The translations under genes and the position numbers were made by a program. Source: CAVYVZ01 sp963772065 (GTDB taxonomy: Bacteria; Acidobacteriota; Vicinamibacteria; Vicinamibacterales; UBA2999). From it: a stretch of 64,000 nucleotides of DNA. Every line of letters begins with the position of its first letter. Position 1 is the stretch's first letter. Positions 17,046 to 25,571 of the stretch are shown here, in pieces. Location of the stretch: positions 186,001-250,000 of the forward strand of contig CAVYVZ010000002.1 in NCBI GenBank assembly GCA_963772065.1, read 5' to 3'. The notes under the pieces are model-generated. The model was not told the DNA's origin. It saw only the letters and a program-made list of their open reading frames with translations, and ran no database searches.

Positions 17046-17918
17046 ATGACGAGCATCGCCCTTGCCACGTCAGCCGATCTCGCCGAGCTGTGGGCCGGCG
17101 ATCGGCTCTTTCTCGAGGAGCTGCGGCACCGCGCGTTCACGGCCGCACCTCTCGTATGGGATGACCCGGCGGTCGACTGGGATCGCTGGGACGTGGTGAT
17201 CATCCGCTCCTGCTGGGACTACCACCTCAAGGTCGATCGGTTTCGCGAGTGGCTCGGTCGCCTGGCGGCGAGCGGCCGCGTCGTGATCAACCCACCGGAC
17301 CTCGTGCGGTGGAATCTGCACAAGGGGTATTTGCTCGACGTGGCGCGCGCCGGCGGCCGCATTCCGCCCACGGCGGTCATCGCGCGCGGCGAGGCGGGCC
17401 GGCTCCGGGATCACCTCGACCGCGAAGGCTGGCGCGATGCCGTGATCAAGCCCGCTGTTTCGGCGACCGGCTACCGAACGCGCCTCGTCCGCGGGAGGCC
17501 ATCGGACGAGGACGAGCACGCGTTCGCGGAGGCGATCGCCGCCGGCGACGTGCTCGCGCAGGCGTACGTGCCCGAAGTGAGCGAGCGCGGCGAATGGTCG
17601 TTCGTGTTCTTCGAGGGGCGCTACAGTCACGCGGCGCTCAAGCGGGCGGCGCCCGGCGAGTTCCGCGTCCACATCGAGTGGGGCGGCACGGTGGAGACGG
17701 CGCCGCCGCCGCCCGCGTTGATCGTGCAGGCACAGGCGCTGATGGATGCGCTCGCGCTCCGCGCGACGTACGGGCGCGTGGACGGCACGGAGGTCGAGGG
17801 CGGCCTCGTCGTGATGGAGCTGGAGGTGATCGAGCCCGAGCTGTTCTTCGATCGTGAGCCCGAGGCTCCGGCGCGCCTCGCGGACGCCGTTGAGCGCGTG
17901 TTACATTCGCGCGCGTGA
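17046..17918 (+). CDS. ATP-grasp ligase, DcsG/RimK-like
   Basis: 290 residues. The N-terminal part has WDVVIIRSCWDYH, and the ATP-grasp core has AVIKPAVSATGYRTRLV (nucleotide-binding Lys), EWSFVFFEGRYSHAALKR and a C-terminal MELEVIEPELFF with the metal-binding Glu/Asn-type residues. The arrangement resembles DcsG (cyclo-ligase of D-cycloserine synthesis) and the prokaryotic glutathione synthetase-like family, many of which are uncharacterised. No other cycloserine gene is nearby, so a peptide- or amino-acid-ligating role with unknown substrate is the safer reading. The stop overlaps the next start as GTGA, coupling it to the M61 peptidase. Confidence 0.82.
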   Translation: MTSIALATSADLAELWAGDRLFLEELRHRAFTAAPLVWDDPAVDWDRWDVVIIRSCWDYHLKVDRFREWLGRLAASGRVVINPPDLVRWNLHKGYLLDVARAGGRIPPTAVIARGEAGRLRDHLDREGWRDAVIKPAVSATGYRTRLVRGRPSDEDEHAFAEAIAAGDVLAQAYVPEVSERGEWSFVFFEGRYSHAALKRAAPGEFRVHIEWGGTVETAPPPPALIVQAQALMDALALRATYGRVDGTEVEGGLVVMELEVIEPELFFDREPEAPARLADAVERVLHSRA

Positions 17919-19773
17919 TCCTCCTCGCCGCTCTTCTCATTCTCATTCCCACCGCCGCTCTCGCGCAGGCCCCGGTCGCGTACCACCTGTCATTTCCGGA
18001 ACCGGAGCACCGCTGGATGCAGGTGGAGATCACCTTCGCCGATCTCCCGCGGGACACCCTGCAGCTCCGTATGAGCCGGTCATCGCCGGGTCGATATGCG
18101 CTGCACGAATTCGCGAAGAACGTCTTCGACGTTCGCGTAGCCGACGGTGCGGGCCGGGCGCTCGAGCCCTCGCGGCCGAATCCCCACGGGTGGGACGTCT
18201 CCGCTCACGACGGCACCGTGCGGGTGAGCTACAAGGTGTTCGGCGATCGCATCGACGGCACCTATCTCGCGATCGACAGCACGCACGCGCACATCAACAT
18301 GCCCGCGGCGCTCATGTGGGCGCGCGGGCTGGAACGGCGCCCGGTCAGCGTCCGGTTCGAGCAGCCGCGGGGCACCGGCTCGTGGCGGGTGGCGACGCAG
18401 CTCATGCCTGGATCGGATCCCTACACATTCAGCGCGCCGAACCTGCAGTACCTGATGGACAGCCCCAGCGAATTCAGCGCCTTCTCGCTCCGCACGTTTG
18501 GCGTCGACGAGGACGGTCGCAACCCGGTGTTCAGGGTTGCCGTGCATCACACCGGCGGTGAAGCGGATCTCGACGCGTATGCGCGGGGCGCGGAGAAGAT
18601 CGTCCGCGAGATGAAATACGTGTTTGGCGAGTACCCGCAATTCGAGAACAACACGTACACGTTCATCGCTGATTACCTCCCATTGGCGAGCGGCGACGGG
18701 ATGGAGCACCGCAACAGCACGATCCTCAGCTCGCCGGCGCCGCTCGAGGGCGGTGGTCAGGGGCTGCTCGGCACGGTCTCGCACGAGTTCTTCCACGCGT
18801 GGAACGTGGAGCGGATCAGGCCCCGATCGCTCGAGCCATTCAGCTTCGAGGACGCGAACACGTCCGGCGAACTGTGGTTCGCGGAAGGCTTCACGAGCTA
18901 CTACGGGCCGCTCGTCATGTGCCGTGCCGGGCTGACGTCCGTGGCTGACTACGCGCGCGATCTCGCTGCGGCCATCAACACGGTGACGATCAGCCCTGGG
19001 CGCCGGTTCGGGACGGCCGAGGACATGAGCCGGTTGGCGCCATTCGTCGATGCGGCGGCGGCAATCGACCGCACCAACGTCGAGAACACATTCATCTCGT
19101 ACTACACGTGGGGCGCCGCTCTGGGCCTCGGGCTCGACCTCTCCCTGCGCGAGCGGACGGCTGGGCGCGTCACGCTCGATCATTTCATGCGCGCCATGTG
19201 GCAGCAGTTCGGCAAGTCCGGCGAGCGCGTGCCAGGCTACGTCGAGAGGCCGTACACGATGGCCGACCTGAAGGAGGTGCTGACGACGGTTTCCGGCGAC
19301 GCGGCATTCGCCGGCGATTTCTTCGCGCGCTACGTTCAAGGGCACGAGGTGGTGGACTACTCGCGCCTGCTCGCGCAGGCGGGGTTCATCGTGATGCCGG
19401 CCAATCCCGGCGCCGCATGGGCGGGCGAGCTCGACGTGCAGAGCGCAGGCGCCGGCCTTCTGATCACCGGCGCCGTGCCGTTCGGTTCGCCGGCCTACCA
19501 AGCCGGGCTCGAACGCGACGACACGATCGTGTCCATCGCCGGGCGTCGTCTGGACTCCACGGACACCCTCGCGACGGCGCTGCGGCGGCTCCGGCCGGGC
19601 GATGTCGTGGACGTGGTCTTCGAGCGCCGCGGGCAGCGGGTGAACAGGCTCGCTGCGCATGAGCGAAGACCCGCGCATCCGGATCGAAGACGATGACTCG
19701 CGGCTGACTGATGCGCAGCGGCGATTCCGGCAGGCATGGTTGAGCTCGCGCGCGATGGGGATCGGCTTTTGAA
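17915..19773 (+). CDS. Peptidase family M61 (glycyl aminopeptidase-like) with PDZ domain, one frameshift
   Basis: GTG 17915 and a signal peptide ending TAALAQA. The zinc motif is SHEFFHAWNVERIRP (HExxH) with downstream Glu in FAEGFTSYYGPL, the M61 pattern. A PDZ domain (GAGLLITGAVPFGSPAYQAG) lies near residue 520. The straight reading ends at 19696 in an Arg-rich tail. An extra C at about 19649 explains it: the alternative frame gives SLRMSEDPRIRIEDD, then LTDAQRRFRQAWLSSR, the usual M61 C-terminus, with TGA at 19771-19773. Restored length is about 619 residues. A periplasmic aminopeptidase role is likely. Confidence 0.88.
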
Positions 19774-19785
19774 GAATGGAGGATC

Positions 19786-20379
19786 GTGAACTTCGGGAAT
19801 CTCATCAAGGCGTTCGACGCGCTGATGTCGTTCACCGACGCCGCGCGCAAGCTCAGGGGCGGAGCGCCGTCGCGTCCGGCCGACACCTCGCTCGCGACCG
19901 CCGCCTCCGGAACACTGGGAGGCCAGCTCGAAGCGCGGCTGACGAACGTCGTCGTGGCCGCGTTGAAAGAGGCGTTCGACCGCGATCACGCGCGGCTCGA
20001 GCTCGAACGAGCGCAACTCGACGAGCAGCGGCGCCGCGCGGAAGAAGCGATGCGCCTCGAGCTCCGCCGGCAGGCGGCGGATCGGGAGCTCGGCCGGCTG
20101 CGGCTTCTTGCCGCGACGGCGCTCGTCGGATGGCTGGCGTCGGTGCTCGTGCTGGGAACGCGCGCCGGCGAGGCGGCCACGATCGCACGGGTCGTACTTG
20201 GCGGAGGCTGGCTCCTCCTCCTCGGTTCGCTGGCGCTCTCGTTCACGGCACAGGCGCGGATCAACGCGTACGCCCCCGAGCAGCACGTCCCGCTCGACGC
20301 GGGTCCTGGCGGCGCGGCCGCGCTCTGGCTGCTGGTGGCGGGGCTGGCGTTGACGGCCATCAGCCTTCTTCTCAGGTAA
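19786..20379 (+). CDS. Hypothetical membrane protein with coiled coil
   Basis: 197 residues from GTG 19786 with GGAGG upstream. Residues 50-105 form a charged helix (ERAQLDEQRRRAEEAMRLEL) likely to be a coiled coil. Three hydrophobic stretches follow: LLAATALVGWLASVLVLG, VVLGGGWLLLLGSLALSF and ALWLLVAGLALTAISLLL. No known family motif is seen. It is 13 bases after the restored stop of the M61 gene and five before the next gene, so it probably belongs to that operon. Confidence 0.6.
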   Translation: MNFGNLIKAFDALMSFTDAARKLRGGAPSRPADTSLATAASGTLGGQLEARLTNVVVAALKEAFDRDHARLELERAQLDEQRRRAEEAMRLELRRQAADRELGRLRLLAATALVGWLASVLVLGTRAGEAATIARVVLGGGWLLLLGSLALSFTAQARINAYAPEQHVPLDAGPGGAAALWLLVAGLALTAISLLLR

Positions 20380-20383
20380 CAGG

Positions 20384-20846
20384 ATGCAGAGCATGTTGAT
20401 AGGAGCGGCGGCAGGCGCCGCCGCGACGCTCCCGATGACGATCGCGATGGAGAGGTTGCACGAGTGGCTGCCCGGTGAGCCGCCGCGGCCGCTGCCGCCG
20501 CGCGAGATCATCGAAGGCGTGGCCGATCAGGCTGGCGTGCAGCACGAGCTGCGAGAAGGGGAGAAGGAAGCGCTCACGCTCGCCGGACACGTCGGATACG
20601 GCGCGGCCTGCGGCGCGATCTTCGGCATCGTGGCGCCACGCAATCCGGTGGCGGCGGTTACTTCAGGCGTCGGCGTTCGGATTGGGCGTGTGGGCGGCGA
20701 GCTATCTCGGGTGGCTGCCGGCCACCGGCGTGAGGCACCATCCGAAGCACGATCCGCCTGCGCGGACCGGCCTGATGATCGCAGCACACATCGTGTACGG
20801 AGCGGCCACCGGTGCATTCGTGGCGGCCGCGCGGCCTCGGCGCTGA
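20384..20846 (+). CDS. Small inner-membrane protein, DUF1440/YagU-like, one frameshift
   Basis: The first frame gives MQSMLIGAAAGAAATLPMTI, then GVADQAGVQHELREGEKEA and GHVGYGAACGAIFGIVAPRN. After about 20665 the reading moves to another frame with AFGLGVWAASYLGWLPATG, HPKHDPPARTGLMIAAHIVY and GAATGAFVAA, ending at TGA 20844-20846. The two pieces together make a roughly 153-residue four-helix membrane protein, like the DUF1440 family that includes YagU. Function unknown. The hairpin at 20861-21036 follows directly and may terminate this transcript. Confidence 0.6.
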
Positions 20847-20860
20847 TTCTCCTGACTGCG

Positions 20861-21036
20861 CTTGTCACGAACGAACCACGAAGCCGCGGAGACACGGAGA
20901 GGCATCGCGCTCTGGAATCACAGAGCCAGTGGCCGGTGCTTCGCACGCCGACCAGTCGAACGCACAAGCGATTCTTGTGATTCCAGAGCGGATTCCTCTC
21001 CGTGTCTCCGCGGCTTCGTGGTTCGTTCGTGACAAG
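20861..21036. repeat. Long inverted repeat with perfect 42-base arms
   Basis: The left arm at 20861-20902 (CTTGTCACGAACGAACCACG...) is the exact reverse complement of 20995-21036. A second pair, CGCTCTGGAATCAC and GTGATTCCAGAGCG, is nested inside. The element lies between convergent genes and could form a very stable cruciform or bidirectional terminator. Confidence 0.95.
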
Positions 21037-21050
21037 CGAAGTCACGAGAG

Positions 21051-22761
21051 TCATTGAAGTTTGCCGCTGGTCCGGCTGGCGCGGCGGTGCTTCCATGGTC
21101 CCCACAGCGCGCGGCCCGGAAGCGCTCCTGTGTGCTCGCCATCCTTGAGCACGTGCCTGCCGTTCACCAGGACGTGCTTCACACCGACGGCGTACTGGTG
21201 CGGCTTGTCGAAGGTCGCCTTGTCCGCAATCGTGGCGGGATCGAAGACGACGACGTCGGCAAACATGCCTGGCTGAAGAAAGCCGCGGCGATCCAGCTCG
21301 AGGTTCGTGGCAGGGAGGCCGCTCACGCGCCGCACGGCCTCGGTGAGCGTGAGGGCCTTCTCGTCGCGCACGTACTTCCCGAAAAGACGCGCGAAGTTGC
21401 CGTACGCCCGCGGGTGCGCGGACGACTTCAGGAACACGCCTTCCGTGGCCAGCGATCCGGCGTCGGAGCCCAGCGAGACCCAGGGCCGCTTGATCTGCTT
21501 CGTGAGGTTTTCCTCGGACATCATGAAGTACACCGTCCCCACGCGCGAGCGATCCTCGCGCACGAGATCCATGATCGTGTTGGCCGGGTCCGTCCCGCGC
21601 AAGCGCGACACCTCGGCGAGCGTCTTGCCGGTCAGCGGCTTCAGCGCCTCGTTCTTGAACTCGACGAGCAGGACGCGATCGGGTGAGCCGGCCGCGAGGT
21701 ACAGGTTCTCCCACTTGTCGGTCGGCGTCGTGATCTCGCGCGCGATGGTCCTGCGATAGGCCGGGTCCTCCAGCCGCGTGAAGAGCGCATCGTAGCCGCC
21801 ATCGAGCGCCGAGGGCGGCATCGCGGCGTCGAGTCCGGTTGCGCCGGCTGGGTACAAGTACATGTCGGCCGTGATCTTCAGGCCCGCGGCCCGCGCCGCC
21901 TCGATGCTCGCCAGCACTTTGTCCATCTTGCTCCAGTTGCGCGCGCCGGCGGCCTTCAGGTGGTAGATCTCGGCCGGAATTCCGGCTTCGCGCGCGATGC
22001 GCAGCAGCTCGTCGACCGCCTGCTCGAGACGGTTTCCCTCGCTGCGCATGTGGGAGATGTATTTGCCGCCGTACGGCGCGGCCACCTTGCACAGCTCGAT
22101 GAGCTCCTCGGTGCTGGCGTAGAAGGCCGGCGCGTAGATCAGCGACGATCCAATGCCGAGCGCGCCATCCTCCATCTCGCGGCGGACGAGCGCGCGCATC
22201 GCGTCGAGCTGCGCTGCGCGTCGGCTTCCTGTCCTCGAGGCCGATGACGTACTCTCGCACCGTCGTCGCGCCGACGAATGACGCCACGTTCTGCGCCACG
22301 CCGCTTTTCTCGAGATGCCGCAGGTAGTCGCCGAGCGACGTCCACGGGATGTCGAACTTCAAGTCACCCTGCGCCTGGAGTCGCCGTGCGCGCATCTCTT
22401 CCGTGAGCGGCCCCATCGAGTCGCCTTCGCCGAAGATTTGCGTGGTCACGCCCTGCCTGATTTCTCCCTGCGAGCGCCCATCGACCAGGAGCGACTCGGT
22501 CGACCACGACAGCATGTTGATGAAGCCGGGCGCCACCGCGAGCCCGGCGGCGTCGATCTGCACGGCCGCATTGGCGCCGGCGAGGTCTCCGATGGAGACA
22601 ATCAGATCGTCACGGATACCAACGTCGGCACGGCGTCCCGGCGCACCACTCCCGTCGTACACCGTGCCGCCCGCGACGATCACGCTGAAGGGGGGAGTGG
22701 GTGGGGCCTGCCGCAAACTGGGCGCCAGCAGCAGCGCCAGCGAGAGCGCAACGAAGCGCAT
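21051..22761 (-). CDS. N-acyl-D-amino-acid deacylase family amidohydrolase, one frameshift
   Basis: ATG 22761 is preferred to ATG 22767 because AAGGAGG abuts the first but is six bases from the second. A signal peptide is followed by VIVAGGTVYDGSGAPGR. The usual HxH metal motif is replaced by PGFINMLSWSTESL, as in a known D-aminoacylase subgroup. DGRSQGEIRQGVTTQIFGEG follows. One extra base near 22220 interrupts the frame, and the second half resumes MRALVRREMEDGALG with SSLIYAPAFYAS, KYISHMRSEG (metal His), AEIYHLKAAG, SLGSDAGS and NGRHVLKDGEHTGALPGRA. The restored length is about 570 residues. It probably deacylates N-acyl-D-amino acids in the periplasm. Confidence 0.85.
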
Positions 22762-22815
22762 GGGCATCCTCCTTCGAGGAAGGATTCTACCCGTGACGCA
22801 GGAGTTTTCTCGGCG

Positions 22816-23145
22816 TCAGCGCTTCTTCGATGACTTCCGTGAGGCCGAGCGCTTGCGAGCGCCAGCCGTTTTCGACGCGCCGGTTGTCTTGCGCGCGCTC
22901 GCTTTGCGGGTCGTGCGTGGTTTTCGTGGAGTTGACGTGCTGAACGGATTCCTCACGCGGGGCGGACTCGGAATCGCATCGATCACGTCGTTGGCGATCG
23001 CGGTGATCCGCTTCGAGCGGCCCTCCATCTGACGTCGAAGCGAGCCAATCACGCGACCGAGCGATTCGGCCGAGCGTATCAGCAGCGAATCGTCCTCGCG
23101 CTTCTTCTTGCGCGCGTGCAGCATTCTCCTTCCGCGCTTCGCCAT
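22816..23145 (-). CDS. Histone H1-like basic protein
   Basis: 109 residues from ATG 23145 with AGGGAGGAG upstream. The N-terminal 60 residues are helical and charged (RSAESLGRVIGSLRRQMEGR, ITAIANDVIDAIPSP). The last 45 are Lys, Arg, Ala, Ser and Thr only, with repeats such as ARKTTGASKTAGARKRS, a tail like bacterial H1-type nucleoid proteins (AlgP, Hc1/Hc2 tails). It probably binds DNA or RNA, but no globular family is recognised. It stands between the D-aminoacylase and the cytochrome oxidase operon on the same strand. Confidence 0.55.
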   Translation of the reverse strand: MAKRGRRMLHARKKKREDDSLLIRSAESLGRVIGSLRRQMEGRSKRITAIANDVIDAIPSPPRVRNPFSTSTPRKPRTTRKASARKTTGASKTAGARKRSASRKSSKKR

Positions 23146-23243
23146 CACAAGCTCCTCCCTGGCGGCGTCGTCGCCAACCCTCGTCATCTTGTTCAAGCTG
23201 TGTGCCACCAGCCTTCGCCATTTCGCGAAAGCGTCCGGATGGG

Positions 23244-23352
23244 GTACTAACTCAGGTTCGTGGGTTCGTCGGGTTCGTGCGTTCGTCGGTTCCGCTGATT
23301 CCAACTCTTGAACCACCGAACTAACGAACCAACGAACGACAGAGCAACGAAC
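23244..23352. repeat. AACGAACC-word inverted repeat
   Basis: CAGGTTCGTGGGTTCGTCGG and further TTCGT words pair with GAACCACCGAACTAACGAAC and ACGAACCAACGAACGA. It fills most of the gap between the basic protein gene and ctaC; I see no gene in 23146-23366. Confidence 0.85.
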
Positions 23353-23366
23353 CGATAAACGTCGGA

Positions 23367-24104
23367 TTATTCGGTGGGCGCGTTTTCCTTCAGGAACGCC
23401 TGGAAGTCGGCGTCCGATTGAATGGTGTAGAAGCCGCGCATCCGGTAGTGACCCAGGCCGCACAACTGCGAGCACGCGATCTCCCACTCGCCGGTCATCG
23501 ACGGCGTGAACCAGAGATTGTGGACGATCCCCGGGATGGCGTCCTGCTTCACGCGCATCTCTCCAAGGCCGAAGCTGTGAATGACATCTTTGCTCGAAAG
23601 ATGCACGATCACCGGCTTGTTGATCGGGAGGTTCAGCTGATTGATCGTCGTGACGTCGTCCTTCGCATCGGCATCGCTGCGATCGAGGCCGAGCGGGTTG
23701 GCGGCATTGACCAGTTTGATGTCGGTGCGCCCGAACTTGTGATCCGGACCAGGATAGTGAATGTTCCACGCGAACTGTTCCGCGACGACGCGCACGACGA
23801 TTGACTCGTGCTCGGGTGGAAACTCCGCCACCCGCTGTGCCCACGCCGGCATCGACAGGAACACCAGGATGACGATCTCGGCGACGAGCACGGCACCCTC
23901 GATCACTTTCGAGATAGTCCCTTTCATGCCTTGGTAGCTGGCCTGTGGATTCGCCCCGGCACGGAAGCGCACGAGCGTGTAGAGGAAGAACAGACCCCAG
24001 CCGACGAAGAGCACCGCCATCAGCCAGTGGACCACGACGATGATCTGATCGATCCCGTCGGCGTGCGTTGCCGCCGCCACGGGCATCCCGAGAAGCTCAC
24101 GCAT
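23367..24104 (-). CDS. ctaC: Cytochrome c oxidase subunit II
   Basis: 245 residues from ATG 24104. Two transmembrane segments are near residues 20-45 and 75-95 (VIEGAVLVAEIVILVFLSMP), followed by the cupredoxin domain. QFAWNIHYPG, VIHSFGLGEMRVKQDAIPG, and the CuA site with CSQLCGLGHYRMRG (two Cys, His, Met) are intact; Gln replaces the more usual Glu in CSELCG. No cytochrome c domain is attached. It accepts electrons from cytochrome c and passes them to heme a in subunit I. It is the last gene of the cta operon, an unusual place for subunit II, which normally comes first. Its start overlaps the preceding gene by eight bases. Confidence 0.95.
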   Translation of the reverse strand: MRELLGMPVAAATHADGIDQIIVVVHWLMAVLFVGWGLFFLYTLVRFRAGANPQASYQGMKGTISKVIEGAVLVAEIVILVFLSMPAWAQRVAEFPPEHESIVVRVVAEQFAWNIHYPGPDHKFGRTDIKLVNAANPLGLDRSDADAKDDVTTINQLNLPINKPVIVHLSSKDVIHSFGLGEMRVKQDAIPGIVHNLWFTPSMTGEWEIACSQLCGLGHYRMRGFYTIQSDADFQAFLKENAPTE

Positions 24105-24531
24105 GAGCGGGTTCCCCTTCCTGTGATGATTCGGCCGCACTCTTCGACTTGCGCCACAGATAGACGAAGAAGGCGGCGAAGCTGACGATCATGAACAGCG
24201 CGAAGCCGAGCAGCGCCAGGATGCCGGCGTTCATCCCGTCGCGCAGCGTCGAGCTCGTGTTGCCCAGACACACGGCGCACGCCAGCAGGTCGGCGGGCAT
24301 GGCGAGCGTCCCCGCGGCAACCAGCGCGACGACACCGAGCTTCCGCGTCTTCTGCAGGAAGCGGTTTCCATAGACGACGAGCAATCCGCCTCCCACGAAC
24401 GCCAGGATGGCGAGCGCGAGCCACGTTGGCGACGCGTCCGTGCGGTACGCATCGATGGCCCAGATGCCGACGACGAGCGACATCAACGCGGACAGCACGA
24501 TGAAGAGGATGTGGAAGAACCTGAGCGACAT
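24097..24531 (-). CDS. Membrane protein of the cta operon, unknown function, CxxC
   Basis: 144 residues with four likely transmembrane segments (FFHILFIVLSALMSLVVGIW, WLALAILAFVGGGLLVVYG, LGVVALVAAGTLAMP, ILALLGFALFMIVSFAAFFV). A CAVC pair in LLACAVCLGNTSS follows the third segment, where a secreted-side metal or thiol site could sit. It lies one base after the ctaF stop and overlaps ctaC, so it is co-translated with oxidase subunits. I recognise no characterised family. A copper-delivery or assembly role is a guess from context and CxxC. Confidence 0.6.
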   Translation of the reverse strand: MSLRFFHILFIVLSALMSLVVGIWAIDAYRTDASPTWLALAILAFVGGGLLVVYGNRFLQKTRKLGVVALVAAGTLAMPADLLACAVCLGNTSSTLRDGMNAGILALLGFALFMIVSFAAFFVYLWRKSKSAAESSQEGEPAHA

Positions 24532-24532
24532 C

Positions 24533-24892
24533 TTAGTGCGGCGCGGGCGAATGCACCGGTGCCACCGGCGCCTCGGCGCCCGCGCTCCATTTGTTCGGCC
24601 GCGTGCCGACGATGTGGTCGCCTTCCGTCCACATCGGCAGCGCGAAGACCAGCACGAAGAAGACGGCCGTGAGATACAGCGACCAGTAGATGATCTTCAC
24701 TTCCCCCTTCAGGTGCATGAAGAACATCGCGACGAGCGACGCTTTGAAGGTGGCGATGATCAGTGCCACGGTGACCGCCGGCACGACCGGCATGTGCAGG
24801 TACGACACAGCGACGGTGACGATCGTGAGGAACAGCAGCGCACCGAAGACCATCATGTAGGTGCGAACGTGAGCTTTGATGTCGTGATCCAT
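24533..24892 (-). CDS. ctaF: Cytochrome c oxidase subunit IV (CtaF/CyoD type)
   Basis: 119 residues from ATG 24892 with GAGGAG upstream. Three transmembrane helices: YMMVFGALLFLTIVTVAVSY, VALIIATFKASLVAMFFMHL and IYWSLYLTAVFFVLVFALPM. ATFKASLVAMFFMHLKGE is the classic subunit IV motif. It is a stabilising subunit of the oxidase. It is separated from ctaE by the REP-like doublet at 24904-24974. Confidence 0.9.
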   Translation of the reverse strand: MDHDIKAHVRTYMMVFGALLFLTIVTVAVSYLHMPVVPAVTVALIIATFKASLVAMFFMHLKGEVKIIYWSLYLTAVFFVLVFALPMWTEGDHIVGTRPNKWSAGAEAPVAPVHSPAPH

Positions 24893-24903
24893 GAACTCCT
24901 CAG

Positions 24904-24974
24904 TGTAGGGCGGGCCTTCACGGCCCGCCAAGCGTGCTGTCCATCTGGCGGCCCGTAAAGGGCCGCCCTACAGG
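24904..24974. repeat. REP-like doublet, two GGGCGGCC hairpins in inverted order
   Basis: GTAGGGCGGGCCTTCACGGC and GGCGGCCCGTAAAGGGCCGC are each hairpins, and the outer ends GTAGGGCGG and CCGCCCTAC pair too. A single copy occurs at 46376-46405. The right end of the element supplies the ctaE stop codon. Confidence 0.9.
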
Positions 24975-25562
24975 AGGTAGAGCACCGGGAAGAGGAAGAT
25001 CCACACCAGGTCGACGAAGTGCCAGTAGAGGCCGGCCACTTCGACGCGGTTCGTGAATTCTCTTTCTCCGTGGCCCACATCCGCGCGCCGGGGCCCCACA
25101 GGTATCCGTTGACGATCATGCCGCCGAGCACGTGCAAGCCGTGCAGTCCCGTCAGCACGAAATAGATGCCGAGGAAGTTGTTCGTCGACGGCAGGAGCGG
25201 AGGCCGTGGGAGAACTTGTCGCCGTACTCGAAGGCCTTGACGACCAGGAACCCGACGCCGCACAGGAACGTGAGGCCCATGTACAGCTTGAACTTGCGCA
25301 GGTCGTTCATCTTCAGCGCCGCCCACGACATCACCATCGTGACCGACGAGCTGATCAGGATGATGGTGTTCAGCGTGGCGAGCGGCACGTTGAGGATCGA
25401 CGACTGCACCGGCCAGCTCTCGGCGCCGACGCGCAGCAGCACGTACGAGGAGAACAGCGATCCGAACAGCATCACCTCGGAGGCGAGGAACAGCCAGATG
25501 CCAAGCTTCGGGTTCGTCAGCCCGGTGTCGGGCCGGGTCTCTATGGTGTAGGGAATTTCCAA
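24968..25562 (-). CDS. ctaE: Cytochrome c oxidase subunit III, two frameshifts
   Basis: TTG 25562 follows GGAGGAG and gives MEIPYTIETRPDTGLTNPKL. FLASEVMLFGSLFSSYVLLR and MVMSWAALKMNDLR are subunit III motifs. One base is missing near 25203 (restored KFSHGPPLLPSTNNF) and one near 25061 (restored ATEKEEFTNRVEVAG). With those, GLHGLHVLGGMIVNG and LYWHFVDLVWIFLFPVLYLL complete the protein at TAG 24968-24970, about 198 residues. The WHFVDLVWIFLF end is diagnostic. Given full conservation in all three pieces, sequence error is more likely than decay. The stop codon lies inside the REP-like repeat. Confidence 0.85.
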
Positions 25563-25571
25563 GGGCTCCTC

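Noticed and set aside
17046..17918. Calling the ATP-grasp gene a cycloserine biosynthesis gene (dcsG)
   Set aside because: Resemblance is at family level only and no other dcs gene is present.
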